From contig CAVXCV010000008.1 in NCBI GenBank assembly GCA_963760405.1, positions 62,001-126,000 of the forward strand: 64,000 bases of DNA, written 5' to 3'. Origin of the DNA: RYN-230 sp963760405 (GTDB lineage: Bacteria; Actinomycetota; Actinomycetes; Streptosporangiales; Streptosporangiaceae). The first letter of the stretch is position 1. Every line of letters begins with the position of its first letter. This document shows positions 19,904 through 28,918 of the stretch, piece by piece. The notes beneath the pieces were generated by a model. The model was not told the origin of the DNA. It did no database searches and worked only from the letters and a program-made list of their open reading frames with translations. A program made the position numbers and the translations under genes.

Positions 19904-19985
19904 ACGGCGAGTGTGGGTGGCGCGCCTGTCAACTCGCTGTCACGTGTCTACGCCGCCGTGCAGGAGGCTGGCATAATGCCAACTG

Positions 19986-21548
19986 ATGTTCTTGGTACTC
20001 GGCGCCGTTACCGTGGTCGGCCCGGACGGGCAGGTCGTCGCGCTCAGTGACCGCCAGCGGTCTCTATTGGCCAGCCTGCTGGCTCGGGCCGGCGCTGTCG
20101 TGAGCGTTGACAACCTCGTGGACCTGGTCTGGCCGGAGGATCCCCCTCAGGATCCCGTGGCGGCGCTGCACAACCAGGTGTCTCGACTGCGCCGGACCAT
20201 TCTGTTCACGCGGATCGAGACCGTGGCTCCCGGCTACCGGTTGGCCGTTGATCCGGACGATGTGGACAGTCAGCGGTTCGACCGGCTGGTGCGGGCAGAC
20301 ACTGCCAGGTCATTGAGCGAGGCTCTGAGCCTATGGCACGGTGCGGCCTACGCCGAGTTCGCCGAGTCGCCAGTGGCCCGGTTTGAGGCGATCCGGCTCG
20401 AGGAGGCGCGCCGACAGGCGATCGAGCGTTGGCATGAGCTTCGCCTGGACGAGGGCTCTCCCGACCTTCCGGCTCTTGAGGCGTTCGCCACCGAACATCC
20501 GCTCCGAGAACGTGCCCACCTCGTCCGCATGAGGGCCTTGTACGCGTGTGGACGCCAAGCCGACGCGCTCGCGGCGTACCAACGCTACGCCGACCGGCTC
20601 GCCGACGAGCTCGGGCTCGAGCCTTCGGCTGCCATGCAGGAACTGCGGCTGTGCATACTCCGCCACAACGTTGCGCCGCCGACCCCGCTGCGAGCGATGC
20701 GCGTAAATCACGTTTCCGTCGGCGACCGTCGAATCGCCGTTGCCACCGTTGGGAGTGGACAGTCGCTGATCGCGCTGCCCGGCTGGGTATCGAACATCGA
20801 CGTCATCGCCGCTGGCCGCGATCCGCGCTCCTCGATATTTCAACGACTGGTCGGAACCCACGCGTTGGTCATGTACGACCGCTACGGGACCGGACGCTCC
20901 CCCGGTCCGGTCAACGACTTCGGCCTGGACGCGAGCGTGGCCGAGCTGGCCGCCGTCGCGACCCACGCTGGAGCGCCGGTCAACCTGCTCGCCATGTCCC
21001 AGGCCGGACCGGTTGCCGTCGCGCTCGCCGCGACGCGGCCGGATCTGGTGCGGCGACTGGTGTTCTTCGGGACCTACGCCAGCGCCGCCGAAGTATTCAT
21101 ACGCCTAGACCTCAACGCCACCCTCATCGCGTTGGTGCGCAGTCACTGGGGGCTCGGCTCCAAGCTACTCGCCGACCTCTACCGGCCCGATCTGACCGAC
21201 GCAGCGGCCGACCACCTGGCCGCGGTGCTGCGAGACTCGGCCGACCGCGACGTGGCCGCCGGATATCTCGCGGCCATCTACGCTGCCGACGTCACCGCCC
21301 TCCTGCCGGCGGTGAGCGCACCCGCACTCGTGCTGCACTACCGAGGTGACCGCGTAATACCTCACCGCGGCGGGTTGCAACTGGCCGAAGGCCTGCCCGA
21401 CGCCCGGTTGGTCACCCTCGATGGGCGCTACCACCTGCCCGACATTCGCGACCTCGACCACATTGTCGACACCATCACCGCGTTCCTGTCCTGCCGATCG
21501 CCCAAGCGGTTACGCCAGAATGCGAGCACAGCCACCGGTCTCGGCTGA
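19986..21548 (+). CDS. SARP/BTAD transcriptional regulator fused to an alpha/beta-hydrolase domain
   Basis: A 520-residue two-part protein. Residues 1-95 are an OmpR-like DNA-binding domain (DRQRSLLASLLARAGAVVSVDNLVDLVW; VAALHNQVSRLRRT). Residues 96-230 are a bacterial transcriptional activation domain (ARSLSEALSLWHGAAYAEF, AYQRYADRLADELGLEPSAAMQEL). Residues 240-510 form an alpha/beta hydrolase: SLIALPGWVSNIDVI, VMYDRYGTGRS, nucleophile elbow AMSQAGP, Asp in YRGDRVIP, and His in DGRYHLPDI. The Ser-Asp-His triad is present, although the usual Gly-x-Ser-x-Gly reads Ala-x-Ser-x-Ala. The hydrolase may sense or turn over a small-molecule signal controlling the divergent methyltransferase. Confidence 0.88.
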   Translation: MFLVLGAVTVVGPDGQVVALSDRQRSLLASLLARAGAVVSVDNLVDLVWPEDPPQDPVAALHNQVSRLRRTILFTRIETVAPGYRLAVDPDDVDSQRFDRLVRADTARSLSEALSLWHGAAYAEFAESPVARFEAIRLEEARRQAIERWHELRLDEGSPDLPALEAFATEHPLRERAHLVRMRALYACGRQADALAAYQRYADRLADELGLEPSAAMQELRLCILRHNVAPPTPLRAMRVNHVSVGDRRIAVATVGSGQSLIALPGWVSNIDVIAAGRDPRSSIFQRLVGTHALVMYDRYGTGRSPGPVNDFGLDASVAELAAVATHAGAPVNLLAMSQAGPVAVALAATRPDLVRRLVFFGTYASAAEVFIRLDLNATLIALVRSHWGLGSKLLADLYRPDLTDAAADHLAAVLRDSADRDVAAGYLAAIYAADVTALLPAVSAPALVLHYRGDRVIPHRGGLQLAEGLPDARLVTLDGRYHLPDIRDLDHIVDTITAFLSCRSPKRLRQNASTATGLG

Positions 21549-21714
21549 CCACCCGGTCCAGCCGCTGGTAGAAGTCGGCGGCGCGCCGATGCTCGAGCCG
21601 GCGGATCTCCCGGTCCTTCGCGAACGGCGCCCGCCGGTCAGGCTCGGCGTGCTCGGGGTATTTCCGAAACTCCTCAGAGTGGCGGGGCATCGGGGCTTGT
21701 CCTTCCTCCTACTA

Positions 21715-22083
21715 CTGGATCGGCGCAGGTTCCGCACCGACCGCCGGGCGCGCGTCGCCCTGGCCGCCGCCGACCTTGACCCGGTCTCCGACCGTGCCCG
21801 CCTGTCGTACCGGCGTGCCGAGGAGGTCTTCACCGAGCTGACCAAGCCGCTGGCCCACCACGGCATCACCGACCCCGGCCAGCTTGCCGAGGCGCCCGGC
21901 TGGACGCTGCACGACCTGCGGCACTCCGCGCTCACCCACGCCGCCGAGAACGGCGCCAACACCGGCACCCTCCTCGCCTACTCCGGCCACGCCTCCGTCG
22001 CCAGCCTCGCCCGCTACACCCGCGTCTCACCCGACGCCCTCACCCGCTGGCAAGCCCGACGCGACCCCCACCGCCGACGCTGA
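21715..22083 (+). pseudogene. tyrosine recombinase (phage integrase) C-terminal fragment
   Basis: About 120 residues of an integrase catalytic domain without its N-terminal half. WTLHDLRHSALTHAAENGANTGTL carries the His-x-x-Arg box, SGHASVASLARY the later His and nucleophilic Tyr, and SPDALTRWQARRDP the tail. Upstream sequence to 21,549 shows no core-binding domain or first catalytic Arg, and there is no credible start. It is a remnant of an integrated element close to the SARP gene; the segment 21,549-21,714 has no recognised gene. Confidence 0.8.
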
Positions 22084-22408
22084 CCCAAGTCAGAGACAGG
22101 TTCGGGCTACGCGGCCCGTTTCCGCCGTATTCTGGCCGCACCTCTCCCAGGCCACCAGGCGGCCGGCTCCCCGGCCTGCCGCTCCCCCGGGCCACCGCTC
22201 AAGGCGTGCCGCTCCCCCGGGCCGGACCGGTTGCCGCCCAGCCTCGCGGCCACCCCCGGGCCGACTCCCCCCGCGCCTGGTGCGGCTCCCCCCTCCGGCC
22301 GGCTCCCTGCCCGGGAGGCCAGCGTCCCACCGCCGCGATGCCGTGCCCACCCCGGCAGATATTATGATACGATACGACTAGTTTAGTAAATGTGGAGAGG
22401 AGAAGCCG
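22084..22408. other. 325-bp intergenic region with Pro/Arg-like GC repeats and a promoter
   Basis: 22,140-22,330 is a GC-rich stretch with repeated CCGCTCCCCCGGGCC units and no gene. 22,360-22,390 is a sharp AT-rich island that should hold the promoter of the VIT/CCC1 gene, including an operator at 22,369-22,384. Confidence 0.6.
22369..22384. promoter_or_regulatory. operator candidate before the VIT/CCC1 gene
   Basis: ACGATACGACTAGTTT matches the operator at 18,814-18,829 (ACGATACTATCAGTTT) at 13 of 16 positions, including both ends. It overlaps the probable -10 region (TATGAT at 22,364-22,369) about 25-40 bp before the GTG start. It suggests joint control by the TetR protein encoded at 16,179-16,859. 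Confidence 0.5.
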
Positions 22409-22918
22409 GTGAGCACGCTTGCCGTCCGGGGGCTGCCCGGGCACGCTCAAGAGCAGTCGTTCCTGCTGCAGCGGGCACAGCCCGCGATGACCGGCCTGAT
22501 CGACGGTTCGCTGTCGACCCTGGCGCCGATCTTTGCCGTCGCGTTCGCCACCCATCGCCCGCACTATGCGTTCCTGGCCGGCCTGGCGACCGCGATCGGC
22601 GCGGGGGTCAGCATGGCCTTCTCGGAGGGCCTGTCCGACACCGGGGACCTGACCGGGCGGGGTAACCCCTACCTGCGCGGCTCCATCACCGGGGCGGGCA
22701 CGTTCCTCGGCGGCGTGCTGCACACACTGCCGTTCCTCATCCCGCAGTACCGCACGGCAATGCTCCTCGCGCTGGCGACGATCGCGTTCGAGCTGCTCGC
22801 GCTGGCCTGGATCCGGTGGCGCTTCTTCAGCACCGGCTTCGTCCGGTCGATCATCTCCATCACCCTCGGCGGGGCGATCATCGCCATGATCAGCGCCGCC
22901 CTGGGAGTCGCTGGCTAA
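22409..22918 (+). CDS. VIT1/CCC1-family metal (iron/manganese) transporter
   Basis: A 169-residue membrane protein starting with GTG 22,409 after GGAGAGGAG. It has about five transmembrane helices. The family core is present: MTGLIDGSLSTLAPIFAVAFA (first metal-site helix), GAGVSMAFSEGLSDTG (second helix with the conserved acidic region), and two C-terminal helices. Members move ferrous iron or manganese across membranes by proton exchange. The usual cytoplasmic ferritin-like insert is absent, as in short bacterial forms. An operator shared with the TetR operon precedes it. Confidence 0.88.
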   Translation: MSTLAVRGLPGHAQEQSFLLQRAQPAMTGLIDGSLSTLAPIFAVAFATHRPHYAFLAGLATAIGAGVSMAFSEGLSDTGDLTGRGNPYLRGSITGAGTFLGGVLHTLPFLIPQYRTAMLLALATIAFELLALAWIRWRFFSTGFVRSIISITLGGAIIAMISAALGVAG

Positions 22919-22945
22919 CTCCGTCGCAACGCCCGAGGCACGATC

Positions 22946-23539
22946 ATGACCATGCGCACGACAGGGAGCACCGGACTACCGCACCTGCGGCCCCGGTTGC
23001 CCCGCGATACCGGCTTCCCGCAGGTGGACGCCGAGAACGACTTTCTCCGGATGCGGCGGCGCCACGTCCTGGCTCGGCTGGCGCGGTGGCTGCGCCGGAT
23101 GCCCGCGGGCAGCGGCCGCCTGCTGGCCCTGGACGACGTCCTCACGGCCCCCGGCCCGCGCGCCCAGCGGCGGCTCGGCCTGCGGCCGATACCACTGGAC
23201 CAGATCGTGGGCACGGTGGACTCGCGGCGGGATTTCGACCGCCGGTTCCGGCCCACCTCGGACCGGGTGCGGTTCCGCTGGGAGCGGCTGGCGCTGGCCC
23301 AGCGGCGCGGTGTGGCCCTCCCGCCGATCGAGGTGTACTGCGTGCGCGGCCAGTACTTCGTGCTGGATGGCCACCACCGGGTGTCCGTTGCCCACGCGGC
23401 CGGGCAGGCGGTGATCGAGGCCTACGTGACCGAGATCGTCACCGCGGTACCGGCCGGTTGCCGGCCAGCGCGGGATGCTGCCGGGGCCTCCCCTGACAGC
23501 ACATCCTGCGGCGCCGCTGCGTTGACCGTGCTGTCTTGA
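22946..23539 (+). CDS. ParB/Srx-fold domain protein
   Basis: A 197-residue protein beginning 28 bases after the transporter gene. Residues 95-165 form a ParB N-terminal/sulfiredoxin-like domain: IPLDQIVGTVDSRRDFDRRFRPTS, LPPIEVYCVRGQYFVLDGHHRVSVAHAAGQAVIEAYVTEI. DGHHRVSVA is the typical nucleotide-binding GxxRxxA-like box. No helix-turn-helix follows, so it is not a chromosome-partition ParB; such stand-alone proteins are uncharacterised. The last six codons run into a 14-bp tandem repeat, so the natural stop may lie elsewhere. Confidence 0.8.
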   Translation: MTMRTTGSTGLPHLRPRLPRDTGFPQVDAENDFLRMRRRHVLARLARWLRRMPAGSGRLLALDDVLTAPGPRAQRRLGLRPIPLDQIVGTVDSRRDFDRRFRPTSDRVRFRWERLALAQRRGVALPPIEVYCVRGQYFVLDGHHRVSVAHAAGQAVIEAYVTEIVTAVPAGCRPARDAAGASPDSTSCGAAALTVLS

Positions 23540-23610
23540 CTGTGCTGCCTTGACTGTGCTGCCTTGACTGTGCTGCCTTGACTGCGCTGCCTTGACTGCG
23601 CTGCCTTGAC
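23522..23610. repeat. 14-bp tandem repeat, six units plus a partial
   Basis: Units TTGACTGTGCTGCC start at 23,522, 23,536, 23,550, 23,564, 23,578 and 23,592, with TTGAC at 23,606. The first unit (TTGACCGTGCTGTC) and the last two (TTGACTGCGCTGCC) differ slightly. Each carries a -35-like TTGACT. The array covers the end of the ParB-like gene and the space before the kinase gene. Confidence 0.9.
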
Positions 23611-23703
23611 GGGGGCCCATGATCGGCGCATGCTCTGTGCTGGACCCCGCCCGCGCATCCTGGCGGCGGTGCGGCAACGCTGCTGCAGAACCCCGGAGGG
23701 CCT

Positions 23704-25301
23704 GTGTCCCCGCGCCCGCTCGCTTCCTGGCCGCCAGAGGGCAGCGGCGCCGAGGCCCGGGCGGCCGGGCTGATCGCGGTAGCGGAAGACCTGGTCGGCG
23801 AGTTCTCGCTGCGGCCGCTGCTGGAGCGCATCCTGCAGCGCTGCACTGAGCTGCTCGGCTGCGACGCCGGGTCGATCTGCAGCGTGGATGAGGCGGCGGG
23901 CACCTACCGCAAGGAAGCGGACATCGGGGTGGCCTGCCAGTCCGGCCGGGTCTTCCCGCTGATCGAGGGCATGACCGGGGCCGTGGTGCGGCGCCGGGCC
24001 CCGGTGTGGTTCGCGCGCTACGAGGATGTCCGCGGCGGGCACCTGGCGGAGCAGGAACGCGCCACGCTGCGCGGCGTCATCGGCGTGCCGCTGCAGTGGC
24101 GCGGCCGCATCATCGGCGGACGGCCCGGCACCCGGGGGCAGCCGCAGCAGGGATGAGCTGCGGGAGCACCTCAGCCAGGCGAGTACCGCCGCCCGGGAAG
24201 CCCGGCCGAGGCCCGGCGCACGCTGCTCGGGCTGGCCTCGCCCGCCGACGAGCGGACCCTCGAGGAGGCCGTCCGGGCCGAGGTGGCCTGGGCCGAGAGC
24301 ACCGGGCGGCTGGAGGTCGCGTTCGTCACCGCCGGGACAGCGGTGCCCTTGGACCCATCGCTCTCCCGGGAGGTGCTCCGGGTGGCCCGGGAGGCGCTGA
24401 CGAACATCGTCCGGCACGCCCGCGCCCGCAGCGTCCGGCTGGGCCTGCTGTACGAGCACTCCGCGGTGTCCCTGCTCGTCCAGGACGACGGCCAGGGCTT
24501 CGACCCGACCGCGCCGGGCCAGGGAGACCGATTCGGGCTGCGCGCGATGGTCGAGCGGGCCCGCGGGCTGGGCGCCACCGTGGACGTGGAAACCCTGTCC
24601 GGCTGGGGTACCCGGCTGCGCGCCCGGTTCCCGTACCACCGGGACGAGCAGCGGGCGGGCCTCCCGCTCCGGGTGCTGGTGGCGGCCGGCCAGCCGGTGC
24701 TCCGGGCCGGCCTGGCCCGGCTGCTGTCCTGGACCGAGCCGGGCATCGAGGTGGTCGGCGAGGTCGGCACGGCCGAGGAGGCGGTCAGCGCCTGCGCCGC
24801 GCTGCGGCCGGACGTGGCCCTCGTCGATCTCGGCCTGCCCGGCGCGGCCACGGACCACGGCGGCAGCACCGGTCAGCTGCTAGGCCAGGACCCGCGGCTG
24901 GCGGTGGTCGGGCTCTGCGCGCCGGACGACGATGAGCGGGTCACGGACGCGATGCGAGCTGGTGCACGCGGCTGCGCGGACATGGGCGCGACCGGCCCGG
25001 AACTGGCCCAGGCCTGGTCGCCGCGCACGGCCAGGCCATCCTGTCCGACCTGGTGCTCCGCCAGCTGCACCGGGGCCTGCGGGCCGACGCCGGAGAGCCG
25101 CCGCTGACCGGCCGGGAACGGGAGGTCCGGGCCCTGCTGGCGCAGGGCCTGCCGGACAAGCTCATCGCCGAGCGGCTGGTGCTCTCGGTCAAGACGGTGG
25201 AAAAGCACGTGAGCTCGGTGCTGCGGAAGACCGGGGCCCGTAACCGCACCGAGCTGGCCGCGCAGGCCGCGGGACACCGGCCCCGCTCCCCCGCCCGCTG
25301 A
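23704..25301 (+). pseudogene. GAF sensor kinase / receiver / LuxR-HTH fusion, damaged
   Basis: GTG 23,704 after GGAGGG. A GAF domain (residues 15-145: LVGEFSLRPLLERILQRCTELLG, IGVPLQWRG) is followed by a break at 24,120-24,215 where reading passes through a second frame (DELREHLSQASTAAREA). The phosphorylatable His box of the DHp domain is missing. The rest is in frame again: EARRTLLGLASP, ATPase region VAREALTNIVRHARA and LLVQDDGQGFD, then a receiver (LRVLVAAGQPVLRAGL, DVALVDLGLPG) without a stop between. A missing base near 25,012 separates this from the LuxR-type HTH (LTGREREVRALLAQGLPDKLIAERLVLSVKTVEKHVSS). It is either a decayed regulator or error-rich sequence. Confidence 0.75.
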
Positions 25302-25419
25302 CGGGCAGGCCGACCGGGCCGCATGGTAGGGACTTCCCCCGGGCAAGTTGGGGAATTCCACCGATTCGGGCGCCAGGTGGCAGCGCGTAGGTTCGCGTTG
25401 TCCCGGTGAGGAGCCCGCC

Positions 25420-25738
25420 ATGCCCGTCGTGCCGCTGAAGCAGATCGTGGACCGGGCGTTCGCCGAGCGTTATGGCGTGCCAGCGGCCAACGTGGTCGAT
25501 GACCTCACCCTGGAGGCGGTCCTCGCCGCCGCCGTGCAGGAGCGATCCCCCCTGATCGTGCAGACCTCGGTGAAGACGGTCCGGGCGATCGGCGCCGACC
25601 TGCTGCTGGAGATGTGGCGGGCGCGCACGGCCGGCCTCGCCGCAGTACCGGTCAGCCTGCATCTCGATCACTGCCCTGACCGGGATTTCATCAGGCCTGT
25701 GTCCCTGCGCAAGGGCTGGACCACTCGGTGCTGCCGAC
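25420..25738 (+). pseudogene. class II fructose-bisphosphate aldolase-like, N-terminal fragment
   Basis: ATG 25,420 with GAGGAG upstream. About 100 residues match the start of class II aldolases: VPLKQIVDRAFAERYGVPAANVVDDLTLEAVLAAA, SPLIVQTSVKTVRAIGADLL and the zinc-ligand region VSLHLDHCPDRD. After LRKGWTT the aldolase similarity ends and a DhaL-like sequence begins in the same frame. The remaining two thirds of the aldolase, including later zinc ligands, is absent, so the fragment cannot be active. This is a deletion in nature or in the assembly. Confidence 0.75.
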
Positions 25739-26475
25739 GGCACATCGCCGCCCCGGTGGCGGATAACCAGCGGCCGACCGGCGACGGGATCGTGGCCGAG
25801 GACGCCGGTCCGACGGCGGCCCACGTGGCAGGGTAGAGCATCGAGGCCATCACCGGGGTCGAGGACGGGATCGGCTCTGATCGAGGTGGCGCAGCAGCAG
25901 TCGGCGACCTGGACGCAGTGGTCGGTGACGGCGATTTCGCTACTCGATGGCCCGTGGGTTCGAGCTGGTGGTGCAGCCCGCGTATCGACCAACCGACATC
26001 GGAATCTACCTGAGACGATCGCGGTGGCATGCCCAGCCGGATCGCCGGTACGTCGGGCCGATCGGGCACCGCGTTCCGTGCGGGCTGCGCGGCGGCAGCG
26101 CGGTCAGCAAGCTGGAGGCGGCCCAGGTGGTGGCGATGCTGCGGACCTCGATCGAGGGGATCACGAAACGTCGGCCGCTCGACGTGGGCACAAGGACGCG
26201 CTCGACGCGCTGGTGCCCGCCTGGACATTCTGCGCGACGAGGAGCAGCGGGACAGCAGGGCGCGCCCTACGTTCGCGGGCCGCCGCGGCCGCCCGGGAAG
26301 CGGGCCGAGCACCTGGCCATGCCGGCAATGTCGGCAAGGCCAGTGAGCACCGCCGAGGGCAGCCGGCGCCGGACGCGCGGATCTTCGACTGTGATGGGTG
26401 CTGGTCGAGACAGGTGCACGACCTGTGGCCGGAGCGACCGGCTCAGTCCTGACCCTCGCGGAGGTAGCGGCATGA
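25739..26475 (+). pseudogene. dhaL: dihydroxyacetone kinase ADP-binding subunit DhaL, heavily frameshifted
   Basis: Read across frames the locus spells a DhaL protein. VADNQRPTGDGIVAE leads through a TAG at 25,834 into SIEAITGVEDGIG and the Mg-ATP motif LDAVVGDGDF. It continues as MARGFELVV (frame of 25,947), SRIAGTSGRSGTAFRAG, SKLEAAQVVAMLRTSIEGI and DALDALVPA, and ends ETGARPVAGATGSVLTLAEVAA with a stop at 26,473-26,475 overlapping the dhaK start (ATGA). At least five frame changes are needed. The preserved stop-start overlap and late motifs argue for a formerly coupled dhaL-dhaK pair. Confidence 0.75.
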
Positions 26476-27467
26476 AGAAATTCGTCAATGACCCCAGGCA
26501 GTTCGTGCCCGAGATGCTCAAGGGCATCGCCCTGGCCAACCCGGGCACGCTCAAATATGTCCCTGACTACAACCTGATCATGCGGACCGACGCGCCCCGG
26601 GACGACAAGGTTTCGTCATCCAGGGCTCGGGCTCCGGCCACGAGCCGGCCCACGTGATGATCGTCGGCCGGGGGATGCTCGACGCTGCCTGCCCGGGCGA
26701 CGTGTTCGCCGCTCCCCCGATGGACTACGTACTGGAAACGAGCAAGCTGCTGGCCTCACCCAAAGGCGTCCTGCACATCATCAACAACTACACCGGCGAC
26801 CGGATGGCCTTCGAGATGGGCGCGGAGATGGCTGAGGCCGACGGCATAACGATCGGCACCCCTGCTGGTCGACGACGACGTCGCGGTGAAGGACTCTACT
26901 TACACGGTCGGCCGGCGTGGCGTGGCCGGCAACTTCTTCGTGATCAAGGCCGTCGGCGCCGCCTCCGAACAGGGCGCGGACCTGGACGAGCTGCTGCGGA
27001 TCGGCAACAAGGTCAACTCGGTCACCCGGACCATGGGTATGGCGCTGACCTCCTGCACACCACCGGCCAAGGGCTCACCGTTGTTCGAGCTCGGCGAGGA
27101 TGAGATGGAGATGGGTGTCGGCATCCACGGCGAGCCGGGACGCCGCCGGGAGAAGCTGGCCAGCGCGAACGAGATCGTGGACGAGCTGCTGGAGGCGGTC
27201 GTGAGCGACCTGCCGTTCAGTCCAGGCGATGACGTGGCGCTGATGGTCAACGGCCTGGGCGGCACCCCGATGAGCGAGCTGTACCTGCTCTACGGGTACG
27301 CGCACGAGCAGCTCGGCCAGCGCGGGATCAACGTGCGGCGCAACTACGTTGGCAACTACTGCACCTCACTGGACATGACGGGCGCCTCCATCACGCTCAG
27401 CCGCATCGATAACGAGATCGACAGCCTGCTGTCCGCCCCCGCCGAGATCGCCATCCGGACGTTCTGA
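26472..27467 (+). CDS. dhaK: dihydroxyacetone kinase substrate-binding subunit DhaK, two frameshifts
   Basis: ATG 26,472 has the purine-rich GGAGGTAG upstream and overlaps the dhaL stop. MKKFVNDPRQFVPEMLKGIALANPG and the long C-terminal frame (RNYVGNYCTSLDMTGASITLSRIDNE) are clear DhaK. GSGHEPAHVM, which carries the substrate-binding His, is encoded at about 26,625-26,655 after a one-base shift near 26,615. A second shift near 26,865 (ITIGT / DDDVAVKDS) restores the final frame. Full length is about 332 residues. It binds dihydroxyacetone covalently for phosphorylation by DhaL, either by ATP or by a DhaM phosphodonor not seen here. Confidence 0.85.
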
Positions 27468-27484
27468 CCGCGGGTCCCCTGAGC

Positions 27485-27525
27485 CTGACCGCCTGCTGGC
27501 CGGCCGCGTGCTGGCAGGCGGTCAG
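27485..27525 (+). terminator. hairpin after dhaK
   Basis: CTGACCGCCTGC (27,485-27,496) pairs exactly with GCAGGCGGTCAG (27,514-27,525) across a 17-base GC-rich loop, 18 bases after the dhaK stop. There is no U tract, as is common for actinobacterial hairpin terminators. Confidence 0.6.
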
Positions 27526-27635
27526 CCGTGCCAGGCTCGCAGGAGCTGGCGGCTCATCGCCCCCAGGCCAGCTGGGCAGAAACCGGCCGGGGAAGCCATC
27601 TCAGAAAATCACCGGGCTGGCGTACGTTACCCATC

Positions 27636-28918
27636 ATGTCCGTCAACCGGCAGCCAGGCCTGGTGCTCACCGAGCACACGTTCAGCGTCCCGCTCGATCA
27701 CGGCGACCCGGGCGGCGAGCGGATCGACGTATTCGCCCGCGAGCTCACCGCAGCGGATGAGACGGGCGCCAGCCGCCCGTGGCTGCTCTATCTGCAGGGC
27801 GGCCCCGGGTGCGGCAGCCCGCGGACCTCCGGCCGGGAAACCTGGCTGGACCGGGCGCTGCGCGACTTCCGGGTGCTGCTGCTCGACCAGCGCGGCACCG
27901 GGCGGTCCACCCCCCTCAGCAGGCACACCCTGGCCGGCCGGGCACCCCCCAGCAGCAGGCGGACTACCTCGCGCACTTCCGCGCCGACTCGATCGTCCGG
28001 GACGCCGAGCTCATCCGGGAGGAGGTCGGCGGGGGCCGCCCGTGGAGCGTGCTCGGCCAGAGTTTCGGCGGGTTCTGCACGGTGAGCTACCTGTCGATCG
28101 CGCCGGGAGGGCTCCGCGAGGCCTTCATCACGGGCGGGCTGCCGGGCCTGCACAGCCACCCGGACGACGTCTACCGGCTCACCTATCCGGCGGTAGCCAG
28201 GCAGACCCGGGCGCACTATGCACGGTACCCACAGGACGTCGGGCAGGCCCAGGCGGTCGCCAGGTACCTGCGCGACCACGACGTCCAGCTGCCGGGCGGT
28301 GCCCCGCTCACCGTGCCCGGGTTCCAGGCGCTCGGCCGGGTGCTCGGCAACAGTACCGGCAGCGACACCCTGCACTACCTGCTGGAGGATCCGTTCGCCG
28401 GCGGTGAGCTGTCAGACAGCTTCCGGTACCAGGTGGCCGGCCACCTGACGTTCGCCGAGATGCCGCTGTACGCCGTGCTGCATGAGGCCTGCTACGCGCA
28501 GGGCGCCGCGACCCGCTGGTCAGCCGAGCGGATCCGGGGCGAGTTCCCCGAATTCGACCCGGCCGCGGCCGCGGATGGCGCGGCGCCGCTGATGTTCACC
28601 GGCGAGATGATCTACCCGTGGATGCTCACGGCCGACCCGGTGCTGCGGCCGCTGCGGGCGGCCGCGGACGAGATCGCCCGGCGGGAGCCCTGGCCCGCGC
28701 TGTATGACCCGGACCGGCTGGCCGCCAACGAGGTCCCGGTCGCGGCCGCCATCTACTACGACGACATGTACGTGCCACAGCAGTTCTCCACGGCGACCGC
28801 GGCGGCCATCCGCGGCCTGCGGCCCTGGGTGACCAATGAGTACGCGCACGACGGGCTGCGGGAGAACAATGGTGCGGTCCTGGACCGGCTGATCGCACTG
28901 GCCCGCGGTCATGCCTGA
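27636..28918 (+). CDS. alpha/beta-hydrolase, S33 prolyl-aminopeptidase-like, one frameshift
   Basis: An about 427-residue peptidase. ATG 27,636; the oxyanion region is LLYLQGGPGCGSPR and VLLLDQRGTGRSTPL. A missing G at about 27,935 shifts the frame; restoring it joins LAGRGTPQQQADYLAHFRADSIVRDAE. The nucleophile elbow is VLGQSFGGFCTVSY and the His is in NEYAHDGLREN near the C-terminus. Members remove N-terminal proline or similar residues from peptides. Bases 28,155-28,333 of this gene are duplicated in inverted orientation at 29,222-29,400. Confidence 0.88.
28155..28333 (+). repeat. 179-bp duplication, source copy inside the S33 peptidase gene
   Basis: This coding segment (HPDDVYRLTYPAVARQ through VPGFQAL) is repeated without mismatch in reverse orientation at 29,222-29,400. 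The source copy keeps the peptidase frame, so it is the original. Confidence 0.9.

Noticed and set aside
21475..21690. Minus-strand 71-residue frame beginning MPRHSEEFRKYPEHAEPD
   Set aside because: Some resemblance to the start of a dGTPase-like protein (PFAKDRE), but too short and without later motifs; not supported.
19986..22083. Biosynthetic gene cluster suggested by the SARP regulator and methyltransferase
   Set aside because: No synthase, ligase or other core biosynthetic gene lies near it.
23522..23610. Possible CRISPR array
   Set aside because: The units are contiguous 14-mers without spacers and there are no cas genes.
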